A DNA stretch of 64,000 bases, taken from Bettongia penicillata ogilbyi. Lineage: Eukaryota; Chordata; Mammalia; Diprotodontia; Potoroidae. Positions 10,511 to 22,039 of this stretch are shown in pieces. The stretch is taken from positions 372,001-436,000 of the forward strand of contig JAJHZJ010000414.1 in the NCBI GenBank assembly GCA_023548195.1, written 5' to 3'. The notes under the pieces were generated by a model, which was given only the letters and a program-made list of their open reading frames with translations, did not search any database and was not told the origin of the DNA. How positions within the stretch are numbered: the first letter of the stretch is position 1; each line of letters begins with the position of its first letter. The position numbers and the translations under genes are program-made.

Positions 10511-11365
10511 ATGGAAAGACATATACATTATGTCTTTTTCTTTTAAAAAAAAAATCTGTTTTTCTGGCATTGGATCCTTTACTTGCCATCCAGTGGTACT
10601 TTAATAGTCACTGAAGGTAATCAGGAGAGTGAACCTTAATTCTAAAGCCAAATAGGAATGTCATTTGGATTTTTCGATGGGATTGCATCATCCCCCATGG
10701 TAACTTCAATGAGAGCAATCAGAGATGAAAAATCCAGTGGATGAAGAAACTATGTTGCCCAGATTGACATAGGTTGGATAGGCAGTCCATTAAGTCGATC
10801 CACCAGTACAAATATGTTGGACAGGCTTGCAGATGCACAGTGAGCTGGACCCAGAATTAAATAGAAGGAAAATATTTTTAATGATACCGAACAGCTTTCT
10901 GCTGCAAAGCCTCTGTTAAAACAACAGCAAACCTTTATTTATTGAGGGATGACTTTTGACTGGAAATAACAGGGCTTTGAAGAATCAATATTATCAGTGA
11001 CCCAAAACACAGTAGAAAGAATCATGGTGGGTTTAAGAAAGCTGTAACATAAATGATGTGACTGTAGTAAGTGGGGTAAAAAAGGAACCATAAAATACAT
11101 GTATGACTAGAAAACTACATAGGCTGTTCATGTAGCAAGAGTGAAAACTAATGGATATGCTGGATGGAAAACAGATGGAGTGCTGGATGGATATCCACAA
11201 AATATTAAACTAAAGACTTCTGGCCTATTGAGTAAATATTGTATGGATCAGTTATGAAAAGATATGGACAAGAATCATAAGATGAGGATGGACTGCCGTT
11301 TGAACACACAGAAAGAACTTTCCGCATTGGTGAGTCCATGAGTCCATTGTGGGAAGCTGTTGCCG
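10511..11365. other. Unassigned intronic sequence
   Basis: About 850 bp with no family I recognise and no splice-flanked frame. It has short local word repeats (tggatggatat, gctggatgg near 11150-11190). Candidate for an unnamed repeat or conserved non-coding DNA. Confidence 0.35.
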
Positions 11366-11367
11366 GT

Positions 11368-11670
11368 CAGTACACATTTATTTAGCACCTGCTATGTACT
11401 AGACACTATGCTAAACACTGGGTGTACAAAGAAAAGTGAAATAAAAACAGTTCAGGCTCTCAAGGAGCTCAGCTGAAAGAATGTTGTGTTTGGAGTCTGG
11501 GGACCTGGATTTGAAGTCCAGTTTTTTCACTTACTGCTGCAAAGTTTTAACCTTGGTCTACTCACTTAAGCTGTCTAAGCCCTCAGTTTTCTTACCTGTG
11601 AAATGACAGGGTTGATCTAAATGATCTCCAAGGTGCCTTTCAGTTCTCAGTCTTTTACTCCATAAAGTAT
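11368..11670 (+). repeat. tttattaagc-type repeat followed by MIR
   Basis: 11368-11470 holds tttatttagcacctgctatg and gctctcaaggagctcagc. 11475-11670 is a sense MIR (gtttggagtctggggacctg ... atctaaatgatctccaaggt). Confidence 0.75.
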
Positions 11671-12640
11671 AATTGAATTACCCATACTTCTGTTTTGCTT
11701 TCATTCAGATGGAGATAATAGATAATTTTATTTATATTAGTTAGCATTGATTTTTAGACCTTTTCATTGACCTTAAAAGCAAAGACATTTTTATTTAAAG
11801 GTAAAAACTTCTAGGGAGCTAGTGGAATGTATATTTGATTATGGGTATTTTGTGATATCTGATAGAAGGAACTACAGTATCCTGAGTTTATTAATATTGC
11901 CAAATGCTGTGTGTTTTTGGAGGTATACAAGCTTATTTGGGGGGTTGGTTCTCAGTTAAATTCTCTAAGGAAAAATCCGAGAAAGAAGATTGGAGATGCC
12001 AGTCTTAATATGTTTTAATTGCAAGGGACCATGAGGCACTGCCTTAAGCAATTGAAGGTGACTAGTGGAGGGTCTTTGCAACTATGTTGGTCTAGACTGA
12101 AGTGTATTTGGACTTTTAACCTTGCCCATCCCCTTTCCTGGCATGCCCAGCATCTCTTCTGGCAGATCTAACAGAGGCAGCCACATGAGTGCAGGGGAAG
12201 CTGAATGCCAGAGTAGTACAGCTGCTTTTTCATTTTACTCTTCAAATAAAAGAAAGGGGAAAATCACTGCATTGGAAAGGGTACCCCAACCCTGGGACCA
12301 GCTGTAAAGATCATAAGCCTAAAGTGACAGACTTTGGAGTAAACAGCTTATCCACCCTTATACCTCCATCAGCAAGATGGAATAGCCTAGAAATTAGTGA
12401 GAAAGAACTTAGGCTGCTGGATCTCTGTGATTTTCTTTTGTTCCTCTGGCTCCTGTGTTTAAAAAAAATCTCCATCTACGGTTGTAATGAAGGAGCTATC
12501 TTAGCAAGAATTATGATGGTTAAAAGGTTTAGAAATTTTACTGATAACCTCCAGAAAGTTTGTGGGTAATATGTGAGTCACAAGGAAAGGCTCTATGGTT
12601 TTTTATGCAAAGGTTGACTACCTTTTAAAATTTTTATTTC
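11671..12640. other. Unassigned intronic sequence
   Basis: Contains an open frame of about 126 codons around 12189-12569 with no Ig-like or other recognisable features and no fitting splice pair. Treated as chance. Confidence 0.35.
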
Positions 12641-12644
12641 ATTT

Positions 12645-13385
12645 TTTGGCAGATGCTGGAGGGTCTGTGGGAAAAGGTACATTGATGTACTGTGGGTTGA
12701 ATTATAAACTGATCCAGCACTTCTGAAAGGTATTTTTGGAACTATGCAACAACAGTTATTAAAACACACATATTCTTTGACCCAGTGGTACTGTTTACTA
12801 GGTTTATATCCCCAAAGAGACCAGAGAAAGAGAAGAACTTATATGTACAAAGATATTTCTAACAGCTCTTTTTGTGAAGTCAAAGAATTTGAAACAGAGG
12901 AGGCATCCTTCATTTGGCAAATGACTGAATAAGGTATGGTATATGAATGTGAGGGGATACTATGGTGCTATAAGAAATGATGAAGAGGATGGTTTCAGAG
13001 AAACCTGGGAAGACTTATGTGAACTGATGCAAAGTTAAATGAGCAGAAATAGGAGAACAGTTTATACAATAACAACAGTATTGTAAAGACAAACAATTTT
13101 GAAAGACTAAGGAATTCTGATGAACATAATGACCTACAACAACTCCAGAGGACTTATGAGGAAACATGCTACCTCTCTCCAGATAGATTGGTGATGGACC
13201 TAGAGTACAGATTAAGAGGTGTGTGTGTATGTTTGTGCACAGATATACATATATGTGTGTATATGACATGATTAATATGGTAATTTGTTTTGCTTTATTA
13301 CAGGTTTGTAACAAGGCTTTTTTCCCTTTGCTTTCTCAATGTAGAGGGGAAGGTGGGAGGGAAGGTTGGAGCTTAAATTAATTAA
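12645..13385 (+). repeat. L1 LINE, 3' end of ORF2 and 3' UTR, sense
   Basis: Degraded L1 ORF2 end: ttgacccagtggtactgttt, atccccaaagagaccagaga, then actgatgcaaagttaaatga. It ends in the A/T-rich stretch near 13385. Confidence 0.85.
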
Positions 13386-13399
13386 AAATTAATTTTTTT

Positions 13400-14265
13400 A
13401 AATAAATTCTTTTATTTAAATTGTTTTTTGTCAATTAAGAAAATTCCATTTTATCTCTCTCCGAACATCCCTTTTCTCCCTCCCCTATACTCATTGAAAA
13501 AGAAAGAAAAACAAAACTTATAACAAATATGCAATCCAACCAAACAAATTCTTATATTGGCTATGTCCAAGAAATGTGTCTCATTCTGCACGCTGAGTCA
13601 CCATCAGGAAGTGAGTAGCATGTTTCATCTTGAGTCCTCTGGAACTGCTGATCATTTCCCTGATCACAAGTTCTTAAATCTTTCAGAGCTTGTCTTTGCA
13701 CTGTTAATATTAATGTATAAATTGTTCTAGTTCTGCACATTTTATTCTGCATCAGTCCATATAAGTCTACCTAGATATCTCTCACACCATCCCTTTTGTT
13801 TCTTAACACGCAATAATATTCCATTACATTCACATACCATAATTAATTATTAGGGTACCCCTTAGTTTTTCAGTTCTTTCTCTCTACAGAAAGAGCTGTT
13901 ATAAATATTTTTGTCTATAAGACTCTTTTTCATCTTTATTTGATCTCTTTGGAGCATAGGTCTACTTGTGCTATCACTAGATCAAAGAATATGAGAATTT
14001 TGGTGACTTTTAGGGCATAGTTCCAAATTACTAGACCAATTCACAGCTCCACCTTAATGTTCCTGTTTTCTCACAATCCCTTCATCAACTGTCATGAATG
14101 TGAGATAACACCTAAGACTTGTTTTATTTTGCTTTTCCTCTAATTATTGGTGATTTATGAATTTTTTTACATCAGTATCAGTAACTTGGATTTCTTCCAT
14201 TGAAAACTGACTGTTTGTATCCTTTTACAATTTATCAATTAGAAAATGGCTCCAAAGGTTGGTTA
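13400..14265 (-). repeat. L1 LINE, 3' end, antisense
   Basis: Mirror of the preceding copy: T-rich 3' end, ctgcatcagtccatataagt, aatattccattacattcaca, gagctgttataaatattttt and gggcatagttccaaattact. The two L1s meet tail to tail. Confidence 0.88.
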
Positions 14266-14394
14266 TTGAATAATACAATTAGGTTGGTAGGTTATGAGAT
14301 CGTCAACATTTTACCTTAAGTTGACCCCTCTTTTTGCTAGAGTTCCCTTCTCAGGAATCTTATAGGACTGAGTGGGAATAATTCTGATATAGTA

Positions 14395-14485
14395 CAAAGA
14401 ACACCACACTTGAAGTTAGAAAGACCTAGGCTCAAATGCTGGCTCTGATCTTACACACATAAGCAAATATCTCAGGGACCAAGAA
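14395..14485 (+). repeat. MIR SINE fragment
   Basis: ttgaagttagaaagacctag, gctcaaatgctggctctgat: MIR head half only. Confidence 0.55.
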
Positions 14486-14499
14486 GAACAAATCTTTTT

Positions 14500-14800
14500 C
14501 TTTTCCCACTTGACAGCCCTTCAGATGCTTGAAGGCACACATCATACACTCATCTCTATCCCCCATTTCTTTTCTTCTCCAGACCAGGAAATTCCTTCAG
14601 CAGAGCCTCATATGGCATGTTGTTCAGTCTTCTCACCATCCTAATGGCCCTGTTCTGAACACGCTCCTGTTGGTCTGTCTTTCCTAAATTTGTCAAGAAG
14701 TAAATGCTATGTTCCGTGTGTGGTCTATTCAGAACCTTACCTCCCATTTCTAGACATGGCCTCTCAGTACTCCCTGGGATCAAAGTACCTTGTTTATTTA
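14500..14800 (-). repeat. CR1/L3 LINE, reverse transcriptase C-terminus
   Basis: The minus-strand frame at 14556-14783 reads ...QERVQNRAIRMVRRLNN..PYE..L, followed by LEKKRNGG. This is the characteristic CR1-type end of ORF2 (ERVQRRATKMV...LEKRRLRGD in family terms). It is a fossil without the rest of the enzyme. Confidence 0.85.
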
Positions 14801-14924
14801 CTGTTTATATTTCTGTTAGTTTCCATTGAGTTTGTGTTCCCCTAAAACTCCCTGATTTTTATCACAGAAACTTCTCTCCCTTACCCCACAATCTGTACTT
14901 AAAAGATTGGTTGTTGTTGTCAAT

Positions 14925-15140
14925 GAATTTAATTGAAGTTTTTTTAAAAACATCCTAATCATTTCTAAATATCCTGCCAATACCACTCTCCAACATCCAA
15001 TATCTCTTATCAAAAAAAGGACAATTACACAATAACATGTGGCCCTGTATTCATCATTCACACCCCAGAATCCCCCACCTCTGCACTGGGACCTCTGCAC
15101 TGGGAGGAAGGAGGTATATTTCATTGTTTTCTAGGACTTC
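14925..15140 (-). repeat. T-rich interspersed repeat Y, copy 1
   Basis: An A-rich-tailed element read antisense: gaagtttttttaaaaacatc, then caccccagaatcccccacct, ctgcactggg. The same order occurs at 24.6, 30.4 and 60.5 kb. Two 14-bp copies of acctctgcactggg lie in tandem at 15077-15104. Probably a LINE 3' part. Confidence 0.55.
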
Positions 15141-15289
15141 ACAATTAGCCATTACAGATAGAAGAAGTCAAGGGATCATCACTTCTTGGGGACCTCACTC
15201 TGGCCATCTATGGGATATCCATAATCATGGGAGCTTTGGAAGAAGTTGGCCACATAGATGGAAGGAAGACTAGCGATACAGCTTTCTCT

Positions 15290-16128
15290 ATTTATTTGTT
15301 TGCATATTTATTCACTTATTTATTTAGAGTTTTCAATATCCACTTTTATAAGATTTTGAGTTCCAAATTTCCACCCCTCCCTTCTCTAGCCCTTCCCCAA
15401 GACAACATACAATTCAATATAGGTTACACATGTACAATCGTATTAAAACATATTTCCACATTAGTCATGTTGTGAGAGAATCAGAACAAAAGGAGAAAAT
15501 CACAAGAAAGAAAAAACAAAAAAATAAAACAAAAAAAGAGAAAACCATATGCTTTGATCTGCATTCAGACTCTGCATTCAGACTCCATAGTTCAGGCATA
15601 CACAACATGTAGACCACCAAAGCATTTTAGGCAGCCCATACTCTCTCCTGTTTGTCATGTAACCTGAGGCAAACGACCATCATCAGTCTGTCTCCAATTA
15701 CCTTTACTTGGAAAGTGAGCTGCTAAAAACCTATCTGCTGCCTGAAGAAGTCTAGCTTATTTTAATTTTGGACCCTATCTACTGCTAAGTTGTGCAGGCC
15801 TGCTATAGTTCTTTCTCTGGATGAGAATTTTTCATCATGATTTTTTGGGAATCTTCTTCAATCATTGTATTGCAGAGAAGAGACAAGTCTAACAAAATCA
15901 GTCATCGCACAATGTGACTGTTATTGTGTACAGTGTTCTCCTGCCTCTGCTCACTTCTCTCAGCATCAGTTCATATAAATCTTTCCAGGTTTTTCTGAAA
16001 TCCACCTGCTCACCATTTCTTATGAAACGGGAGCATCCCATGATATTCATATACCGCAGCTTGTTCAGTTATTACCCAATGGATGGGCATCCCCTCAGTT
16101 TATAATTTTTGGCAATATATCTCTTATT
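15290..16128 (-). repeat. L1 LINE, 3' end, antisense
   Basis: gttttcaatatccactttta, gattttgagttccaaatttc, agacaacatacaattcaata, ctgcattcagactcca, gcatcagttcatataaatct, then ttgttcagttattacccaat. It includes a 13-bp tandem duplication (ctgcattcagact, 15559-15584). Confidence 0.9.
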
Positions 16129-16129
16129 G

Positions 16130-16385
16130 CAGCTAAGTGTCACTGTGGGTAGAGTTCTGGGCCTGGAGTTGAGAGTTCAAATCTAGGCTCAAACACATTC
16201 TAACTATGTGACCCTGGGAAAATCATTTAATTTTCATCTGCCTCAGTTTTCTCAACTGCCAAATGGGGATAATAGCTCCTATCTCTCAGGGTTATTATAA
16301 GGATCAAATGAGATAAGATCCGTAAAGTGCTTACCATGGTGCCTGGCACATAGTAGGTGCTTAATAAATACTTAGTTCTTTCTTC
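16130..16385 (+). repeat. MIR/CORE-SINE, full length
   Basis: gcctggagttgagagttcaa, aactatgtgaccctgggaaa, agggttattataaggatcaa, gtgcctggcacatagtaggt, gcttaataaatac. It abuts the L1 end. Confidence 0.9.
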
Positions 16386-16599
16386 TGTGGCTGCCCTAAT
16401 TTAGAGAAAGGGCATCTATTGGGATGGTGGTCTACCATGGGACTCTGAGTGGTCAGAAGTCTGAAGGTTTGATGACTAGCCATCAAGGCCATCCTTGCTT
16501 CCTTGTCAGGATTAGAATCAGTTACGTGAAAGTGTATTGCTGTATCTGACTCTGTTTTCAAGTGGGCCACATCAGTGACTTAATGCTCTATAAGAAGTT

Positions 16600-17145
16600 C
16601 ATGCTGTGGACAAATTCAAGTCCCTCAGTAGCCTGGTCCCATTTTCTCTTTCTAGTCTTCTTATGCCTTACTTGCTCTCTGTTATCCACAATTCAGATCA
16701 TATAAAACCCTCCATCTCTTCACTCAAGACATTTTCCCTAACTCCCTCAATTACTGGAATTTTCTCCTTCCTCACCTTTGTCTCCACACTGGAATCAGTT
16801 CATGGAAGGTGGGGCCTCATGAACAAAAATGGTCTTTAAAAAAAAGTCCATTCTGTTGTTCCACAAGGAACACTGCTTGGCTGCCTTCAAGTCCAAATGA
16901 AATCTTACATTCTAGAAGAAGCCTTTCCCAATACCTCTTAATACTGGTGCCTTCTTTCTATTATTATCACCAATTTATCCTGCATGTATCTTGTTTGTAC
17001 ATAGTCATGATGTCTCTTCCATTAGGCTGTGAGCTTCTTGAGAACTGAACCTTATTTTGCCCTTCTTTGTGTCCCCAGCACTTAGCACACATGGTATGTG
17101 ACACATAGTAGGCACTTAATAAATGCTCACTGACTGACTGACATA
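16600..17145 (+). repeat. L2 LINE, 3' segment
   Basis: Sense L2: gtggacaaattcaagtccct, cattctagaagaagcctttc, aataccggt-type join, ccaatttatcctgcatgtat, ttaggctgtgagcttcttga, cccagcacttagcaca, gtaggcacttaataaatgct. A foreign A-rich stretch sits near 16830-16850. Confidence 0.88.
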
Positions 17146-18620
17146 TTATCCTACTGCCTTCATTTCCTATGATCAAGGAACCAACTTAACTTTTAACTGT
17201 GTTGGAGTAGGTTAAATCTCATATTTATCTGGTATATTAATTTGATTTCTCACTCTCAAGAAGTGGACTCATTGAACAATGGAATAGACTTTTTAAAAGA
17301 CTAGGTTAGTTTGTTAAGCCCACTTTCCATAAGTGGATTGTTTCCCTTGTGGAGGAAATGTCTTCCTTCAGTCATCACCAGCTCCCTAAGTGGTATGGCT
17401 TTCTGGATCTACCCTTCTTTAATTCCAGTTATAAAAGAGAGGACTGATGAAACTGTATTACTTCCTACTCATAGAAAACTCATACAGTTTAAAAGCATTT
17501 TAAAAATTCTCTCTCTAATTTTGTTGGGAGATGTAGACCTGACATTGAAAGTACTAGATGAAACCACCTAGAGAAAAATGCAAAATGCTCTTCCCAGCAG
17601 CACATTCACCTCTCCTTTGAATGGTGTAGGCAAATCGGATCCTTGAAAGCCAAGAAGGGCTTGCCAGTGGAAGGAGGGCCAATGGGCTCTGACCATATGG
17701 GAGAAATAGAAGTCACTTTGAATAACTTGGGTAAGGGAGGATTTAAAATGGAGAAAGTAGGAGGTGTTACCCAGTTGAGCCTTTTTTCATCAATCAACAA
17801 GCTTTTATTAAGTGCTTATTATGTACCAGACACATAACTAGTCAATAGTTTAAAAAAAATCAAGGGATGAACATGGCAATTCCTAAAGAAGTTTTAGAAT
17901 CAGTTCACTCTGGGCCCAAAGATATAGGTTCATTCAAATAAGAATGAACATTCCTATGAAGAAATGATGATTGCCAAGGATTATTAAATCCTTAATAAAA
18001 AGATTTGTTTTGTGAAACTTGGACTCCATCAAAAGGCCACACTTGAGAACCTAGAGAGCCACAGGTAGGAAATACAGCAGGGAATGGGGACAAAGCAGAG
18101 AAGAAATCTGTCTCAAGCCATGGGACAGATTGTGAGCAAGGGCATTATAAACTCTTAGCCTTTGCTTCAGAATATCATTTTGCAGATGTTTTGGAACAGA
18201 GACATCCTTTGACACCTTCTGGTTCTTGTGACTGGCTTTCTGTTCTGGTTACTGTCCTCAGATCTGACAGTTTTTATTCTTGTGTTGGCTGTTGTTATTG
18301 ATCTGGGATTCTTAACCCAGCTCTTGGGGCCAGAAAGCTTTAAGCACTAACTTTACTCATCACTGCTTTCCTTACTCCATCCTCCTTTTCTTAGAGTTTT
18401 TTTTATAAGGAGATGTTTACTTCAAAGTAATAGCAATAACAAAAGTATAAACATTTCTCCCAACACCTAAGGGTAGAGGCACATTGTCATCACATTTCCA
18501 TCTTGGGGAGAGAAAGCTCCAAGTGAGTGCAGGTCAGAACACTGGTCCCAAATACAGTGTGACGGCCTAATGACTCCCTTGGGTTCCACCAGCCTGTATT
18601 GATAAGGTCAGTCTTAAAGT
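17146..18620. other. Unassigned intronic sequence
   Basis: Apart from a tttattaagc-type repeat at 17790-17845 (gcttttattaagtgcttatt), nothing is recognised. No coding frame with splice sites. Confidence 0.4.
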
Positions 18621-18889
18621 TCACTCTTGTCAGTCTTTTTTTTTAATGTTTAATTTATTATTAGTCTTTTAAAAAGCAAACAATAGGAAATGAAGATTCA
18701 TGATTTTATAAATAATTTTCCTTGTATCCTTGTATGCATATAGAAATATTTTGGGGATATTTGAGAATTTTTAAAAAGGAAATAAAAAACAAAGAAATAC
18801 AAGTTATGTCTCACATCTCAAAAAATTAATGCCCAAAGAGTTGATTATTCATTTTGTTGCTATTATAAAGGGTCTTTACCAGTTTTTCT

Positions 18890-19300
18890 TCCTTTCCTTG
18901 ATCATTTACCTCATTATTCTTGTTGTTAAGAGTATGGAAGTGTACACACTTTTGACATTTTTTTTGGTTGGAAAGTCCTACTAGTTAACTAATGTTGTCT
19001 ATTACCTCAACTTTTTTATTGATTATCCTAAGTTTTCTGGGTATATAATTGCCATATCAAAGATAGAGATTTAAAATTTATTCTGAATATTTACTTCTGT
19101 AATTTTTTATGCCTTGTTACTCTAGGAACTATAAATGAATATCAAATAGGAATGGCCAAAGTGGACTCCTGTTTTACATCTGTTTAACTGAGAGTTTTTC
19201 TGCATTTTATCATTGTACACATTAGTTCCTGGTTTCTTAATGTATACTACTTATTATATTAAGGAAAATTCCTTTTATTCTTATTCTAATAAGATATTTC
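18890..19300 (-). repeat. L1 LINE ORF2 reverse-transcriptase fragment, antisense
   Basis: Matches the antisense L1 RT region: aggaatggccaaagtggact, gagagtttttctgcatttta, aatgtatactacttattata, then aaggaaaattccttttattc. Strongly degraded. Confidence 0.6.
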
Positions 19301-19433
19301 CCATATTACCAATGAAGACTCATCAAAAAGAAGTTACATAAAATATGTTTTTTGGGGAAGTGATTTTATTATTGGGGAAGATATTTTATGACTTAGAAGT
19401 CTGTCATGTGACTTACTCATTGTTGCATAATCA

Positions 19434-20110
19434 CAAAACTTCATAGTTGGAAGGGACCTGAATAATATCATAAAAATATCTCATCCCCCCAAAATTATTT
19501 CCACTAGGTTTGACAGATGGTCATTTAGTCTCTTCCTGGATCCCATTCTTTCCTGAGAGAGCTCATTCCATACTTTTGCACAGATTTGTTAGGGAGCTCT
19601 AAACCTTATGACATCAATGCTGAATCCAAACTCTCCAGGGCCAGCAATGTTCTTCTGACGGGTCAGGTCTTACAAGGTCATTGTCTCCAGTCCCTTCATT
19701 TAAAACAGAAGAACAAATTCCAAGGCAGACACAGAACCCAGCCTGTATTCATGGGCCATATTACAGCCTGAGGACCCAAGGCCTTTCCCTTTGCATTATT
19801 GTACCTCATTGACTGCCATAAGCAAAGGAGTCAAACCAAGAGCAGAGCAAGCATTTGGTAAGGAGGGGGAAAAAGACATTGATCCTGTTTTAAATGTTCA
19901 TAAACCATCCCTTTAATAACATGTTCTATAATTTTGCCAAGAATAGAAGTTAAGATCACTGGTCTATAGTTCATCTGTGCTGTTCTGTTTGCTGTTTTGA
20001 AGCTCAGGACAGCATTTGCACATCTTTAGTTTTGTGGCACATCTCCCGTTCCCCACGATAGGTAAAAATGTCAGTGACATTGAACAATCAGGTCACCATC
20101 TTTTGTTCTG
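19434..20110 (-). repeat. CR1/L3 LINE fragments
   Basis: Antisense CR1/L3: cttcatagttggaagggacc, gagagctcattccatacttt, then ttgccaagaatagaagttaa, gatcactggtctatagttca, agctcaggacagcatttgca and tttgtggcacatctcccgtt. At least two pieces. Confidence 0.8.
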
Positions 20111-20370
20111 TCCTCCTCAGTCCAGAGAGACTTCTTCTTGTTAGAAAAACTAGAAACATGCAAACAAATATGTACACAGCAAGCTATATTATGGGATGAA
20201 TAGGAAATAATTAACAGAGGGAAAGCACTAGAATTAAGAGAGGTTGGCAAAAGCTTCATGTAAAAGATGGGGGTTTAGTTGTCTGTGTTTATTATAGCTG
20301 TTAAAAACAAAATCATCCACCCACAAAATTTAGGATGTAGGTATGCTTGTGAATGTTTTCTTTCTTTTTT

Positions 20371-20470
20371 CCCTTCCTTCCTTCCTTCCTTCCTTCCTTC
20401 CTTCCTTCCTTCCTTCCTTCCTTCCTTCCTTCCTTCCTTCCTTCCTTCCTTCCTTCCTTCTTTCCTTCCC
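20371..20470. repeat. (CCTT)n tetranucleotide microsatellite
   Basis: About 22 uninterrupted units. It gives a Phe-Leu-Pro-Ser frame on the plus strand and an Arg-Lys-Glu-Gly frame on the minus strand, neither real. Confidence 0.97.
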
Positions 20471-21105
20471 AAAGAGATATTTACTGAGAAGATATAGCAA
20501 GAACAGAAGTTACAAAGCATCTCCCTTTAACACCTGGGAAACCAGTTTCGTACCTGGGGAAAATGGGCTTCACCTTAAAGTAGTTGCTACAAAAAATTCT
20601 CCCCACAAGTTCACTCCTGGAAATAGGATAACCAGTGAATGAGCTGACGATATTAGCTTCCTTCTTGACCACCTTCGGTCCACTGCTACAGTGGAATCAA
20701 ATAGATCACTCAGGACTTAGATCCTCACCTGACTTGGCTGTCTGAAAAATCTAGCACAGATTCCGTCTCCTAACCCTCTGGTGGCTCTAGCTGCAGATCT
20801 TTCAGAGCTCACATTGTCACAGCCTAGTCCCATACTCCTTCACCAAAGATTAGCAAACAACACAAAAGGGCTGAAAAAGAGGTGCTATGAATAATGCATC
20901 ATGTTGGAAGCCTGAGTTGGAGTGGGGTGGGAGAGAGCAGTTATATAAAGGCCCAAGTCTTCACAGTCACTCTGTCTCTCCCACCTGGAGGCTTACCATC
21001 CTCCTCACTTGAGCACAGCCAAGAAACAGAGGGCTGTTTAAAAGATTGTTTGATTATCTTAGCATACTCTCTCCTCACCTTCACCTCTTAGTATCCCTAG
21101 CTTTT
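20471..21105. other. Unassigned intronic sequence
   Basis: Nothing recognised. Confidence 0.35.
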
Positions 21106-21109
21106 TTCC

Positions 21110-21395
21110 AAGACATCTAAGTGATACAGTATAAAGAGGACCAAACATGGAGTTAGGAAAACCTGAATCTGACATTTGACTCAGACTTGCAGTCTTATTG
21201 CAAGCAAGTCGTTTAACCTCTGTGAACCACAGTTTCCTCATCCATAAAATGGTGGAAATGATAGTTACTACCTCTCAGTGTTGTTGGAATGGTCACATAA
21301 TATAATATATGTAAAGAGCTTTATAGGGAAGGGGGAATAAGCATTTATTAAGCACCAACTTTGTTCCAGGCACTGTGATACTTTACAAATATTGC
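21110..21395 (+). repeat. MIR followed by tttattaagc-type repeat
   Basis: 21110-21325 sense MIR (gaccaaacatggagttagga, cacagtttcctcatccataa, agtgttgttggaatggtcac). 21332-21395: ataagcatttattaagcacc, gttccaggcactgtgatact. Confidence 0.78.
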
Positions 21396-21424
21396 TACCA
21401 TTACTACTACTATTATCATGAATG

Positions 21425-21690
21425 CTCAGCTGAAGTGTTACTTCTTTCCTGGCCACTCCAGCTGCTAGTTCCTACCCTTTAAAAATTTTTCTGTATTTAC
21501 CTTGTCTACATTATATATACATAACTACATATATGCATGTATATATGTAGTTTTGTATATACAGGTGCTTCCCCCAAAAAGACGTAAACTCCTTCAAGAG
21601 AAAGGCTTTAATTATTTGTCTTTTATCCCCAGCAGCCAGCACTATGAAGATGCTTATAATCGATATTTATTGATTTATCAATTAATTTAG
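21425..21690 (+). repeat. L2 LINE 3' end with TA microsatellite inside
   Basis: L2 sense (ctcagctgaagtgttacttc) is interrupted at about 21515-21560 by atatatacataactacatat-type repeat. The 3' end follows (aaactccttcaagagaaagg, atccccagcagccagcacta). Confidence 0.72.
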
Positions 21691-21717
21691 TAAATATTTA
21701 AGAGAGTGAGAGGAATT

Positions 21718-21830
21718 TGGGGATCATTGGATTTAGAACTGGAAAGTGCCTTAGAAATCACCTGATCTAACCCCTTTGTCATGCAGTGAGTAAGATCGTT
21801 AGGTCAGGATTTGAAACCTGGTCTTCTAGA
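21718..21830 (-). repeat. MIR3-type fragment
   Basis: gatttagaactggaaagtgc, cttagaaatcacctgatcta, then gtcaggatttgaaacctggt. Confidence 0.5.
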
Positions 21831-22035
21831 TCATGCAGTGAATAGGGCACTGGGCCTGGAATCAGGGAGACTCATCTTCCTGAGTTCACATACTTACTAG
21901 CTGTATGACCCTGGACAAGTCCCTTAGCCCTGTCCTCATCTGTAAAATGATCTGGAGAAGGAAATGGCAGACTACTCCATCATCTTTACTAAGAAAACCC
22001 CAAATGGGTCACATAGAGTCAGGCATGACTGAATT
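21830..22035 (+). repeat. Marsupial CORE-SINE with RTE-like tail
   Basis: ctgggcctggaatcagggag, agctgtatgaccctggacaa, ggagaaggaaatggcagact, gaaaaccccaaatgggtcac, cagg-catgactgaa end. Confidence 0.88.
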
Positions 22036-22039
22036 TTCT

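Noticed and set aside
12189..12569. 126-codon open frame
   Set aside because: Low-complexity hydrophobic stretch, no motif, no splice context.
14556..14783. Minus-strand 75-codon frame as a host gene
   Set aside because: The sequence is the C-terminal end of a CR1/L3 reverse transcriptase, a fossil transposon part.
20275..20520. Open frames on both strands with repeating Phe-Leu-Pro-Ser or Arg-Lys-Glu-Gly
   Set aside because: Pure by-product of the (CCTT)n repeat; the same applies at 5.8-6.0, 23.4, 28.3 and 41.3 kb.
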